Part shown: positions 35,362 to 46,600 of the stretch, piece after piece
How the letters are laid out: each line of letters begins with the position of its first letter
How positions within the stretch are numbered: position 1 is the first letter of the stretch
Source: Pyrrhoderma lamaoense
Lineage: Eukaryota; Basidiomycota; Agaricomycetes; Hymenochaetales; Hymenochaetaceae
DNA: 64,000 nucleotides
NCBI GenBank assembly: GCA_002794735.1
Contig: NBAZ01000003.1
Coordinates: 1-64,000 of the forward strand
Reading direction: 5' to 3'
Made by a program: the position numbers and the translations under genes
The notes under the pieces: generated by a model
Databases searched by the model: none
The model's input: the letters and a program-made list of their open reading frames with translations, nothing else
What the model was told of the DNA's origin: nothing

Positions 35362-35651
35362 AAACCTGTCTTTTTATTTTATTCTTTTAAGATCAAGCTG
35401 ACTCATTAGATCTAGCACTATTGATATACATATATCCTAACATAAAGCTTTCTCAAGCAAGACGCGCCACTTGATTAATTCAGTTATATATAGTTTTTGT
35501 ATTAGGTAATTTGTTTTCTAATACCTCTTTGCCTTTTATGTTAAGTTATATAATCCCGATATAGTCTCTATAAGGATCGCGATCTGGGAGAGCCGGAGAA
35601 GAGAAGCGGCGCATGACGTATCGAGTCAGAGAAATGATGTCATTTCTAAGG

Positions 35652-35659
35652 TATAAATA
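35652..35659 (+). promoter_or_regulatory. TATA box of the OM14-domain gene
   Basis: TATAAATA lies 62 nt before the ATG at 35714. It is in the unique loop of the palindrome, outside both arms. Confidence 0.6.
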
Positions 35660-35713
35660 AAGTCTCCTCATTCCTTGCCACATCGAAAACTCACTCAGAA
35701 CTCAGAACAAACC

Positions 35714-36623
35714 ATGTCTTATGCTCAAGTTGCCGCACACAATGCTCCTCCACTATCTGAGCAAGTATGCTAATTTACATCTTAATGACTGTCAATTCGG
35801 TTCAACAAGTGACATTGTTTTTGTATTTCATAGCCTAAACCCGACCCGTCTCTGTTGCAAACCGAGAAACCTGAGCAAGGATTAGTTGCAGATGATACCT
35901 CAAAAGTCAACGTTGTTTCTCCTGACTTTAAAAAAGCTCCAACGACAGTCACGAGCGAGACGGTTCCTATCGAAGACGTCTCGGAGGAGGAAAGTGACGG
36001 AAACGTGAATGGGAGTGAGAAACGCAAACGTCGTGTGAAGCGTAAATTGCAAGAGGCAGAACAGGAAGCAACCGACATATGGGCTGTCGCAAAAGAGAAG
36101 ATATTACAGCCTGGTGTTGCAGGAGGAATCATCGGTGTTGGTGAGTAACAACGGATGGTCAACTACTTCCCGCGACTATGTACGCTGATATTCTCTTAGT
36201 CAATGTCGGACTCCTTTCGTATGCTTCTTATGCACTTTATACTGATCCCTCCTTACGGAAAGACAATCGTGTCTTAAGTATTGGTGGTCTATCGCTTCTC
36301 ACATTATTTGGGCTTGAAGGTTTTGCGGCAGAACGCTATGCCCAGACACCTCGCGGCCAAGAAGAAAAGAAGCGTGCAAAGAAAGAAGGGTCACTAGTTT
36401 ATAAGCATGCAAAAGAAGTAGTCCTACGCCCTGGAGTTCTTGGGGACTTGTTGGACTACTAAATGTTGGTTTGCTTGGCGGTGTGGGTTATGCTGCATAC
36501 CTTAATTGGGATGAACGGAGGTGGGATAGAAGGATTGTTAGTGCTGTGAGCATAGGCCTGTTAGGGGTTTGTGGTGCAGAAGGTTTCATCGCGGAGAAAT
36601 ACCGTGAGTCGAGGAAACAATAA
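35714..36623 (+). CDS. OM14 C-terminal-domain protein (mitochondrial outer membrane)
   Basis: The exons are 35714-35764, 35834-36140 and 36200-36623, with canonical GT..AG introns. The N-terminus MSYAQVAAHNAPPLSEQ is followed by an acidic/basic soluble part (VNVVSPDFKKAPTT, then EKRKRRVKRK). Two similar modules come next, ILQPGVAGGIIGVVNVGLL and VVLRPGVLGGLVGLLNVGLL, each with a hydrophobic segment, TD/NW-type turn, second hydrophobic segment and GxEGFxAExY. This matches fungal OM14_C proteins. Yeast OM14 is an outer-membrane protein that helps cytosolic ribosomes dock on mitochondria. The frame breaks at 36442-36445 (GGGG). One extra G restores the second module. It is the only conserved gene within the palindrome loop. 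Confidence 0.85.
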
Positions 36624-36837
36624 ATGTCTCGTTCCATCGTTTGTTCGTTTGTTTTTTGGTTTTTTTCACGATTTCAAACAGCAGACCTTTCTCAGTTAAA
36701 CGACAAAGTTGTACTTAGTTATGTGTTTCTATAAATTCAATTGTAGAGGGTATATACGGGTTTATCCATTCTCTTATCATATTTCTCTTTTCAAGCTTAA
36801 GCGATTTCGTCCATAAGGTGCGAAATATGTTTAATGT
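36624..36837. other. 3' flank of OM14-domain gene within palindrome loop
   Basis: A unique spacer lies between the stop codon and the inner boundary of the right arm. It contains T-rich sequence (TTTTTTGGTTTTTTTC). No feature beyond a likely 3' UTR is recognised. Confidence 0.45.
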
Positions 36838-36882
36838 TTTCCTATTCTATAGGAAGAAAAATAAGATAAAAAAGACAGGTTT

Positions 36883-37086
36883 TTGGCTAATCGCTCCATA
36901 TACTCATTCTCTATCATAAATGTATCTGGTCGTTTACATCTTCCATCTTCCTGGATCCTCATGGGGAGATACTCCCCAGATAAATGCAGCGAGACATTTG
37001 TACTTTTACTTGTAGGTTCCATAGCCGATTCAGTAAGCTCTGAGACCGTCTTGTACACGAACACACCCATGCATGCATTATTGTAA
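36883..37086 (+). CDS. Candidate small ORF of palindrome unit B' (right)
   Basis: The encoded 67-aa product is the same as that of the left-arm frame 35158-35361 (ending SETVLYTNTPMHALL). The opposite strand is also open (37070-36831). The coding status is unresolved. Confidence 0.25.
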   Translation: MANRSIYSFSIINVSGRLHLPSSWILMGRYSPDKCSETFVLLLVGSIADSVSSETVLYTNTPMHALL

Positions 37087-37867
37087 AGATGTCACACTGT
37101 TTCGGGCCACAAGTATGTGATTATCGTTATGTGATGATTGTATAATCGCATCGGAGATTCTTATACTATTCCTACATCACATTGACCCACATTATGCCTA
37201 CATCCAAACAAGTAGAGAATAATCGAATCTGTTTCGCAAAGCAATGCTATGTCACACAATGCAATGAATTGCAATGAACGCTACATCTTTATGGGCAATA
37301 TTGATGTATGTAATTCAGTTAGAATTTCCAATCATGTCTGTACATGGGGCAAAGGATTACTTGTCGTCTTAGATGTGTAAATCATAATTGCCCGAGACCA
37401 CGCTCTGAATTACTGATCCTTACCAGTCTCAGACTGTTTGGATCACATTGTTGTTACGAATACTACAATACGGTGGGACTTGAGCTTCCGTCAAGCATAT
37501 ATTCGTGATCCACTTTTGCCACATCGTATTTCAATCAACTACTTCGGTAAGTTAGACAGTAAGACGAGTTATATGAGTATAATGTGTAAAAAGCCTATAG
37601 AGTGTTGAATATAGATAAGATTGAAAGTAGATTAGTATACCAGTACAAGATAGTCGAATTGTTTATTGCTCGTTTGCATTTCTTTTCGGGTTTCAAGTTA
37701 TAGTATCCCTCTGTTTGAACTAACTTGTTCTTTGTACCATGTCCGGGGTTGAGTGTCCGTGTAGATATCATTCTCTTCAGATGCCGATATCTGTATTGGT
37801 TTGGCATTGTATGAAACTATGTAGATACGAGAATTAGAATCATCCGCAATGTGTCTGGGTACATTCA

Positions 37868-37874
37868 TATAAAA
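37868..37874 (+). promoter_or_regulatory. TATA box of zinc-motif gene copy 3
   Basis: TATAAAA lies 103 nt before the ATG at 37971. The intervening sequence is CT-rich (ATCGTCTCTCTTCC) as in fungal leader regions. Confidence 0.65.
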
Positions 37875-37970
37875 TGTGGTCATTAATTCTCATTCAGTCA
37901 TCATCGATCACATCTTACATCGTCTCTCTTCCAAGCTTCTTTATTCTCTCCAGTCTTCTACACAAGCACA

Positions 37971-38225
37971 ATGTCTACAAGGAAACCAGCTGGACCAAGA
38001 GCTCCCAACTCTACACCTAGACAGAGAGCCACAAACACATCTGCAGCCGCATCCTCATCCACAACCACACCTGCACCTGCACCTGCACCCACGAAGACAT
38101 ATACATGTCCTCTCAAGAACTGTAATCATAAAGTGACGAAAGCGTCGATAGAAGAACACATAAAGTTCTGCCCTCATAAGAAGGACGGTGTTGATGACGC
38201 AAAGATGAAAGCTCTTGGTGGTTGA
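37971..38225 (+). CDS. Small zinc-motif protein, copy 3 (inner, right)
   Basis: This is an intact 84-aa ORF, identical in protein sequence to copy 2 on the other arm. It has a basic Pro/Ser-rich N-terminus, a Pro/Ala/Thr linker, then CPLKNC and EEHIKFCPHKK (CX4C...HX3C) and the tail KMKALGG. Identity between the two inner copies, against divergence of the outer copies, points to recent inversion-duplication or gene conversion within the palindrome. The function is unknown. Confidence 0.75.
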   Translation: MSTRKPAGPRAPNSTPRQRATNTSAAASSSTTTPAPAPAPTKTYTCPLKNCNHKVTKASIEEHIKFCPHKKDGVDDAKMKALGG

Positions 38226-38307
38226 TGTTGATGTAGTCTATTTAATTTAAGAAACTAGTAATGAGAACTTGATAGTATAATAATATTATTATGGAACGCA
38301 TCCAAGA

Positions 38308-38396
38308 TTCTGAGTGAAGACCGGCTATATCCTCACAACTCGGCATACCAGTTCTGAGTGAAGACCGGCTATATCCTCACAACTCGGGCATACCCA
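38308..38396. repeat. 44-nt tandem duplication, two copies
   Basis: TTCTGAGTGAAGACCGGC... begins at 38308 and again at 38352. The unit is present once in the matching 3' flanks of the other zinc-motif genes. It is therefore a local duplication in the B' unit. Confidence 0.85.
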
Positions 38397-38703
38397 GTTT
38401 CTAATCTACACAGGGAGGATATAATACAAGTAAAGGACATTATTACACACCAGATCGTTTACGTGCTGTTAGAAGCCGAGATTGAGAATAAAAATGGGAA
38501 TGATGGCAGTTTTATCAAGTAAAGGGCGAATATAATAATATCCACTATTATCATGTTCTAAGTAGAATTGATTTTGCGATTATATAACTGAACACAGAAG
38601 GCAAAAGGGTATTAGTTAACAAATATATATTATTGAGAAACGATCAGGCGGCATTTCTTGCTTTTTCAAGCTACTTGATACTTAAAATGCATGCATATCG
38701 GAA

Positions 38704-38982
38704 GTGCTAGGTCCTCGAGGGTCTTCCAGTTTGCTACCCATGAGTTGGTTCAATCGTAAGCAAATAAATATAAAAAAGACAGACACTTGGATTTTATGCT
38801 CCTTCGCTATTATTCAAGTATCATATCTATCATCTCCCTCGATCAATAATTCTTCCAACAATCTCTACGGGAGAATACTATCTGGTAAAATGCAACGAGA
38901 CCCTGTGATTACGCGTAGGGATCATATTGCTTCAATAGATTCTGAGACTGTCTTGTACACGAACAGATACATGCATGCGTAA
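38704..38982 (+). CDS. Candidate small ORF of palindrome unit A' (right)
   Basis: The 92-codon frame MLGPRGSSSLLPMSWFNR... ends SETVLYTNRYMHA. It is nearly identical to the left-arm frame 33581-33303. The next frame, 38975-39208 (MRKCKGATLFQVMSMWF), overlaps it by 8 nt, and the same overlap occurs in the left arm. No domain is recognised. Confidence 0.25.
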   Translation: MLGPRGSSSLLPMSWFNRKQINIKKTDTWILCSFAIIQVSYLSSPSINNSSNNLYGRILSGKMQRDPVITRRDHIASIDSETVLYTNRYMHA

Positions 38983-39690
38983 GTGCAAAGGTGCTACACT
39001 GTTTCAGGTCATGAGTATGTGGTTTTTATATTATTATTTTATCGCATTGACCCGCATTATGACCACATCAGTACAGCAAGGTAGATTTTGTTTCGGCTCT
39101 ACCAAGGCCGTGTCACACATTACAATGAACGCAAAATTAAGATATGTAGTCCAGCTAGAATGTCTGTACATGGAGCAAAGGATTACTCGCCTTCCTAGAA
39201 ATTTGTAAACTACTATGCACAATACTATTCTCCGAATTACTGATTCTCACTATTTCTAGATTATATGGGTTACATTGTTGTTACAGATACTACAATATGG
39301 TGGTTCTTGAACGTCCGTCGGGCATATACTAATGATCCTATTTTGCCACATCGTATTTCAATCAACTACTTTGGTGAATTAGAAAATGAGACGAAGTACT
39401 CAAGTATAATGTGTAAAAACACTTAAAGACTATGGATTACGTAGAAAGTAGAATATTATACCAATACAAGATAGTCAAGTTATCTACTGCTAACTTGCAT
39501 TGCTTTTCGGGTTTCAAGTTATAGTATCCCATTGTTTGAACTAACTTGTTCTTTGTACCATGTACCGGGGTTGAATGTCCGTAAATACATCATTCTCTTC
39601 AGCTTCCGTAATCTGTAATAATTTGGCATTGTAGATACGAGAATAGAATAATGCAATGTACGATATCATCCGCAATGTACTGATCCATCA

Positions 39691-39697
39691 TATAAAA
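39691..39697 (+). promoter_or_regulatory. TATA box of zinc-motif gene copy 4
   Basis: TATAAAA lies 104 nt before the ATG at 39795, matching the other three copies. Confidence 0.6.
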
Positions 39698-39794
39698 TGT
39701 GGTCATTAATTCCCATTCAGTCATCGTCAATCACATCTTACATCGTCTCTCTTCCAAGCTTCTTTATTCTCTCCAGTCTTCTACACCAAGCACA

Positions 39795-40050
39795 ATGTCT
39801 ACAAGGAAACCAGCTGGACCAAGAGCTCCCAACTCTACACCTAGACAGAGAGCCACAAACACATCTGCAGCCGCATCCTCATCCACAACCACAACCTGCA
39901 CCTGCACCTGCACCCGCGAAGACATATACATGTCCTCTCAAGAACTGTAATCATAAAGTGACGAAAGCGTCAATAGAAGAACACATAAAGTTCTGCCCTC
40001 ATAAGAAGGACGGTGTTGATGACGCAAAGATGAAAGCTCTTGGTGGCTGA
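39795..40050 (+). pseudogene. Small zinc-motif gene, copy 4 (outer, right), frameshifted
   Basis: The start MSTRKPAGPRAPNSTP matches copies 2 and 3. One extra A near 39893 (CCACAACCTG versus CCACACCTG) then throws the frame into TCTCTCTRED and a stop at about 39950. The zinc-motif half (CPLKNC...HIKFCPHKK, KMKALGG) is intact in the next frame to 40050. That frame is open from an ATG at 39697, but this ATG overlaps the TATA box. The copy is either a pseudogene or an assembly error. An indel-error origin is less obvious here because the change is an insertion. Confidence 0.6.
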
Positions 40051-40524
40051 TGTTGATGTAGTCTATTTAATTTAAGAAACTAGTAATGAGAACTTGATAG
40101 TATAATAATATTATTATGGAACGCATCCGAGATTCTGAGTGAAGACAGGTTATATTAAATAATAATTAACTCGTCACAACCCTGGGCATACCCAGTTTCT
40201 AATCTACACAAGGAAGGATATTTTACAAAGTACAAGTCACGTATACACACCAATCGGTTTATTTGTTCTTCTCCAAGATGTTTTTTAAGAGAAACATTCT
40301 TCCCATTAAGGGACGAAAAAAAAAGAAAAGAAAGTGATAAAAATACTGAGAGGGGAAAAGTAAGTTGAAAGAAAGAAAAAAAAGGTAAAGAGAGTGAGGC
40401 GTGATATATTGAAAAGAGGGTATACCATAACTAAATGGTCACGGAACAAGATTTTGTAATGAGAAAAAAAAGAATGAACAGTGTTCGTTCCAGTCCCTGA
40501 AACGTTTAGTAAACATATACTTGA

Positions 40525-43500
40525 TTATTTCCTCCATTGAATCTGAGCAATAAACTCTGCATCTGCGTCTGTCCAAGGGTGCTCAATCTCAACAGTTTTC
40601 ACGAGCTTCTCTACTGACTCTGACCTCGCCCTAACTTCAATCTCGAAAGGCTCGGGTCGTCTATTAAATATCATCAAAGACACGGAGCAAATCATAATGA
40701 TCAGTCTACTCCGCTCGACCAGGACGAAAAAAAAGGGAGTAAGTAACTCACGTAATCGTTCCTTCCACCCATTGCTTCCTTACTCCTCCAGGACCTTTTG
40801 GAGAGTATATATCAAGAGCAGCGATGCTCATGGCAGCAAAGAGGAATAAGCTCGCATCTGCAAGTTCCTTCCCGGGGCAAATACGCCTCCCGAATCCGAA
40901 CACGTACTCCCTCACATCTCTCTCGGGCTTCTTGCCTCTTCTATCCTCCGTCGCAGGGAGCTCAGTAGTCTCGCTCATCGGACTCTCAGTCCCACTCTCA
41001 CTTGCACCTCCACTAATCCCGCGTCCCTCATACACATCCTCACCCAAGAACCTCTCAGGATAAAACGACTCGGGATCCTCATACACACTCTCATCCCGCC
41101 CAAACCTCCAAATATTCGGCATAACAACACTGCCCTTAGGGATCCTCATTCCTTCAAACTCAACCTCCTTACTATTCACATGCGGCAGTCCCATCGGTGC
41201 AATTGGAGCCCACCTCAAAACCTCCTTCACGATCGCATTGACGTACGGCATTCTCTCCCTATCCTCAAACGTTGGGAAGCGCATAAACACCGGAGTCGAG
41301 TTGGGTGTTGCAGACTCATAGCAAACAGCGTCTACTTCCTCGCGTGCACGTTCAAGTACACGAGGATGCAAGACCATCGCGAGCAAAAACGATTGGATAG
41401 CACTGACGGTCGTATCTGCACCACCAGTATACAACGAACTCGCACTCCACTTCACACACTGCTCTTCTTCCTCACTCATCCTCTTCTTTCCGTTTCTACC
41501 TCTCTTTTTCACTTCCACTCCTCCGTCTCTTTCTTCCTCTTTCGACTTCTCGTTGTCTTCCTCGTCTTCCTCTTCCTCGTACTTTTCCAACAATGAAGAT
41601 ACGTAAGATGGCTCGGCGGTCCCGGCGGCGACCTGGTGCCTCACAAATGCGAAAGGCTTCTCAACTAGCTCCGTCACTGTCTCTCGGAAATACTCAGCAG
41701 TGCGCTGGAAGCCCGCTCCGGGTACCCACTTTGGTACATAGCGTACTATAGCAACACAACCATTAGTATATGTAAGGAGAAGTTGAGATTGAGAACAAGA
41801 ATAAGAATAAGAATGAAGGGAAAGTATTTCAAATAGAGGGCATAACTAAAGTACTCACAAAAGGGAAGTACATCAACCAAGAACGCTCCAGGCTGCGCAG
41901 CCATACTGATCTGTCTAATCCCCTTTCCGTCAACTCAACCAACGGATCTCTCCTCCCCTCACCCGGGTTCTGCATCTTATAACCATAAGCAATTCTCAGA
42001 ATGATCGCTCCAGCGGACGCATGCACATGGTTCAACACCTTCGTCGTCGACTTCCTCTTACTCTTAGCCCCACGAGTACCGTCAGAGAGGCATCGAAGTA
42101 AGAATCTCTGCGCCTCAATCTCGATCAACGGGTGGAAGCGTGCAATGGCAGCAGGTGTACCCAATATCTAAACAAAAGAAGAAATAAAAGAAGTTTTTAG
42201 TCAGAGATCTAAAGTTCAACTTCCACAGATTTCGAATCTAGGGATCCACATTAAGTTGAAAAAAAACCGGGATAGATTGCACCTCAGAGATCCCATATCA
42301 AATTCCGAATTTAAAAAAAAAAAATCCGATTGGAATTTGAGATTTCGCAGGATGCGAATCCCAATCTCTTTTTTAGTCATGAAATCGAAAAAGAAATGGG
42401 GGGAATTGAAAAAAAAGGTTATAAAAGCTCCGATAGATTAGTAATATCCAATATCGCGCCCCTCTCCTAGATCATCAATATTGACTTTTCTATTATCAAT
42501 ATCGAATACCCCAAATCGAGTTATTCGATAAAGATAAAGATAGCAGCCATCACCGGGCCTATCGTCCATCATATCATCATCCAGAGCTCCCGCAAGAAAG
42601 ATTTCATGAAAGAAAAGAAGAAATGTCGACGAAGATATCAACAAGGACAAGTATAGAAATCCCCGCCAAGAACGGACAGAAAGAAGAATGTGCAACGCCA
42701 TATGCCAACTACCTCAAACATCTAAAAGCGAAATTTTTTTTCTTCTTCATTTGATTGAATAGAATAGAAAAGAAAGTTGTCAAAATTGAATATCGGCTGG
42801 GAAAGAGAGCCAATTGAACGAAATGGACTAGATGACAAAAAGGGAGAAGATCATCTGCGGAATCTGAACCTAAACTTTAAGCACCTGGCAGCTTACATCC
42901 CGTACATCCCACGTCTTGAACCCTCAAAATGTCATGAAAAAGAATACACGGGCAGACAAAACGGTAACAAACGGCTAGCATTTGCTATAATGCCCATAGT
43001 AAAGTATAGAAGTGGAGTGATAAAAATACTATAACCTCGGAGAGAAACAACTTTAAAATGATGTATAATCCACGAAAAGCTAAAAGGTAGAATATGATCG
43101 AAAAAAAGAAATCGATACATACCTGATGGATTTCTCTTCTGAATCTCCTAAACCTCTCACCATATCTCTGCAATGCAAGCGTGTTCTCCCAGCCACACAT
43201 CTCACCTCCGAATATGACTCTCGGGCGATCACTAAACACCGCGCTCCGTTTTTCAAACAGTTCGCGTGCCGCTGCAGGGTCGTTGACGGCGATGATATGC
43301 GTCCCAAAGATATTTAAATGGGTCAACTTGCCATTATTACCACCGTCGTTAGTGGCGCCATTGGTGCCACCAAGCTTTACATTTACATCATCTCTCCCAC
43401 TTCCGTTAAAGAAAGAGGAGATGGAAGCCAGTGATAGAGAGGAAACAGAAGCAGAGTACTGATCAGCCAACTTTGACCATTTCACCCAAGCGCGTCCGGT

Positions 43501-43697
43501 AGGTATATCAAGCAAGTTCCCGATTATAAATTTTTGCGGGGACCAGGTGGCAGCGGGAGATGGCTGAAATAACCGTTACTTTTTCGAGAGCCGCTCAGAG
43601 AAGTTAAGAACCGATTGAGGAGGTAGATGGTTATAAATCCGAGGACAGCATCTGTAACATATAGTGGAACGGGTTGTGTGTACGTGAGTGAGAGCAT
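40525..43697 (-). CDS. Cytochrome P450
   Basis: This is a membrane-anchored haem-thiolate monooxygenase of the basidiomycete secondary-metabolism type. ATG at 43697 gives MLSLTYTQPVPLYVTDAVLG, a membrane anchor, then the Pro hinge LPLPPGPRKKFIIGN. Later come FSDRPRVIFGGEMCGWENTL and RFRRFRREIHQ. A 955-nt intron (43122-42168) follows, then ILGTPAAIARFHPL and AQPGAFLVDVLPF. The I-helix is YTGGADTTVSAI, the ExxR is IVKEVLRW, then DPESFYPERFLG, and the haem loop is FGFGRRICPGKELADASL with the Cys ligand. The last exon ends FIAQIQWRK-TAA (40525-40527). Two unusual insertions are a Glu/Lys-rich stretch (about 41590-41470) before the I-helix and a Ser/Thr/Glu stretch before the haem loop. Breaks at 43531-43535 (T5) and 41924-41926 (TTT) are each repaired by one base. 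Substrate cannot be predicted. Confidence 0.88.
42168..43122 (-). other. Exceptionally long intron (955 nt) in the P450 gene
   Basis: The donor GTATGT after REIHQ (43122) and the acceptor TTTAG (42168) join the flanking exons in frame across a conserved P450 block. Other introns in this window are mostly 50-70 nt. The interior is AT-rich with many stops and no recognised ORF. It may carry an inserted element. Confidence 0.6.
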
Positions 43698-46600
43698 CTC
43701 TTCGAAGACCAGAATGTAAGAGAGAAGAAGAGGGGGGAAAAAGATGCTAGGATGAAGTGGACGATGACTGAGAAGAGGGCAGACGAAGGGGTTATAAGAA
43801 GAGATGCAGGTGGTGAGTGATATATAAATATCGAGTCCAGCAGGCTTCTCATCTAGTCTCATCCAGACTGAGAGTGAATGTGCACCATAGAATCAAGACC
43901 GGACTTGAGGGACGGCGTTTGGCGGATCTGCTTCTTTTCAAATATCCTCGCTGTCCATGCTCCTATCATCCCTCTCCGTCTTCTTTTTTTTTGTTTGTAA
44001 CCAGATCGTCGGCTTCAAGGTGGGCCAATGACTTTCATTTACCGTCGTCATCCAGCCAGACAGAAATCAAAAAATAAAGAGAGAAAATGGTTAGCAAAAA
44101 AATGGACATCAGCCCATATCCATTCCCTCCTCCATTCCTTTCATGATCTTTCAACGTCCCATTTGACTTGACTCCAAGCATCCAACATGGCAATGACGGT
44201 AACAAAAGGAGGAGATCAGAGAAGGAAGAAACAGGGTCCGCTGATAAACAACTGATCGGGCTGCTGTTATCTAATACACACAATCTCTCGCTTCGTGCAC
44301 ACTAGTCCAAGTCTACTACTGCTAGCGTCTCTCTAGCACGACTATTACCTTCAGACTAGTATTAGCACTAGTTCACCGCGGATCTACGGTAATAAGGCAA
44401 TACAGTCCCTGCTACAGGCACACCAACCCAGTCTAGAAATCTCACCCAACCACCGTCCAGTGCCTTCTCTCTCTCTTTTTCCCTCACGCTAACACTCTTA
44501 TGCCAGTCATCATCTCTTCCAGAGTTCCAACCATCCGCTTCTAGTCTCCCCTCATTTTTAATCTACGCTTCCCGTCACCAATTCTCTGTCCCACTCTATT
44601 CTCTCTCCCGTTTTGTTCCTACCATCTTCTCCTCATCCTTCATCCGGTTTCTTCTCCAGCTCTCTATCCTTTCAATTACAAAAACTCCGAATCTTCTGTC
44701 GCTCTCTTCCAACTTCCGAATATCATTCCGAACATATATATGTAGAATAATCAAATACATCGAATAAAAATACCAGAATAACAAACTAACACATATAAGA
44801 AATAAACACTTTTTTCAGAGGAATGCAAATATGTGTTCATTAACATTTGCATTTATAGCCTGTGCATGTGCGGCCGTGTCATTTTACTTCAAATAAATCT
44901 TCGTTTACGCACTTTTGCGCATCTCTACTTTGTACATATTCAAACATATTTCAAAACCTACAAGTACCAAGTACCGAAACCCCGAACTACCTCCCTCAAC
45001 CCGCCAACTCCTTAACTCCCAAACATCCTAAAACACGACAACATACCATCTTCCCTTCGCAACCATCACATAAATTCACCTCATCTTCGCTTTCATCTTA
45101 CCCATCCATCAAATAATCCAGTAGTAAATAATGAATAACAAAGGTAATAAAACAAATGAACGTAAGCATCTCCCTAATCTCCTAAATCTTCTTTTTCGAC
45201 CTTGCAGTCCTCATCTTGTAACTGTATCTGCGCCCAAACGCGTATCTTACCGACAATATATATACATCGGACAACCATGTAATGCGAGATTACAAAACAC
45301 CAAAGGGAAATCAGCATTTAAAATTATAGTGAATAGTGCATTAGCAAGAAAAGTCTATCTCCTCGGGATATCTCTCTTCCCCTCCTCATCGGCACCACCC
45401 CACACCTTTCAAATCGCCACTTCATAGCAATCGAAATAAGCAAAATCATAATCACCTGCTCACGCTCCCCACCTACTCAAAACGCTCGACTCTTCCTAAA
45501 ATCATCTCTTTCTGTTCCCACATCACTTATCTCCGTTATACGGCCACATGATATGATATATTGCCCCTTCCTTTCTTCCACTCGCTCTACTCCGGTCTTT
45601 TTAGTACCCTCCTGGTAATAAGCGTGCCTAATGCCTATTATATCATTCTTTTCCTGTATCTTCCCGGAGTATAGATATTTATAATACCGCGTTACTTACC
45701 AATTCCGGTTCATACTATACTTCCCAGCTGACTTCCCTTTTAGGCTCCCTAAGGCCTATCGGATGTATGGAGTCTCCCATTTCCCGATATTTCTATCTCT
45801 TCTCTACTTCTCCCACTACTACCCTCCATACAACTTCTCTTCTCCTCGTTTTCTTTCTCTCATTAGCTTACACTGTCCTCTTCTTCCTTTTCTATTTTCT
45901 TTTTCTGACGTCTTTTCTTCTCTCAATACAGCCTACAACAATAGCCCATCACTGTACTTCTAGATCATAATGTATCCTTTTGTGTGCTCCAATAACCTAG
46001 TTATGACACAATACCAATCTACCCCAAATACTTCTGTCATTTCCGGTCCCGCCGCCCCGTTCAACGAACCACAGATATACATCCACAAACCCCAATCTCC
46101 ACTAATACCTAATCTCCCCCTCACTAATCACTAGCATCAAATCTGTCACTTCCAATCCATTAATCATCAACATCAACATCTACTATTACCATTTATGTCT
46201 TCTATTACCATCGCGAATTATATCAGCTACCTTACTCACACATTCTATTCTAACACTTATGGCTAGTATTTTCCAATTCCCTTCAAGCTTCTTAGGTATC
46301 CCAAGTCCACGGCCTCCGAGAGAGCACCTAAAAACCCGCTCGTAATTGAATGCGTGGTTGTCAATGTATATTATGCACTGTGCGATACGTACTCGAAGCT
46401 AAGTCACAGCGCATATGTCACTATTTCCTCGCTTTTATGCCGTTATGTCGCTACAAATCAATACTAAGATAAGTCACAGTTATTCATATCGATACAAATT
46501 TCGGTTGTGTAGATACAATATATGTTTGTGTGTACAAGCATCTACTACATCCATCTCGTAGTCCTGACATCATAGTATTCAAATCTCTCCCATACAGCTT

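Larger units (their letters stand above)
32012..35400. repeat. Left arm of a giant inverted repeat (two related units)
   Basis: This arm of about 3.4 kb is matched in reverse by 36838-40260. It contains two related tandem units: A (about 32012-33800) and B (about 33800-35400). Each has a small zinc-motif gene on the minus strand with a nearly identical promoter and 3' flank. The 3' flank includes the GAGAACTTGATAGTATAATA stretch and the CCGGTCTTCACTCAGAATC stretch in both units. Unit B and its partner B' are nearly identical over long stretches, including non-coding sequence. Units A and A' also match closely. Confidence 0.9.
36838..40260. repeat. Right arm of the giant inverted repeat
   Basis: This is the reverse-complement partner of 32012-35400, with units B' (inner) and A' (outer). 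Shared blocks include the MANRSIYSFS ORF, the zinc-motif genes with their TATA boxes, the MLGPRGSSSL ORF and the 3' flanks. The right arm carries one extra 44-nt tandem copy at 38308-38396. Its outer end fades out after a GTATACACACC segment near 40250. The loop between the arms is about 1.4 kb. Confidence 0.9.
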
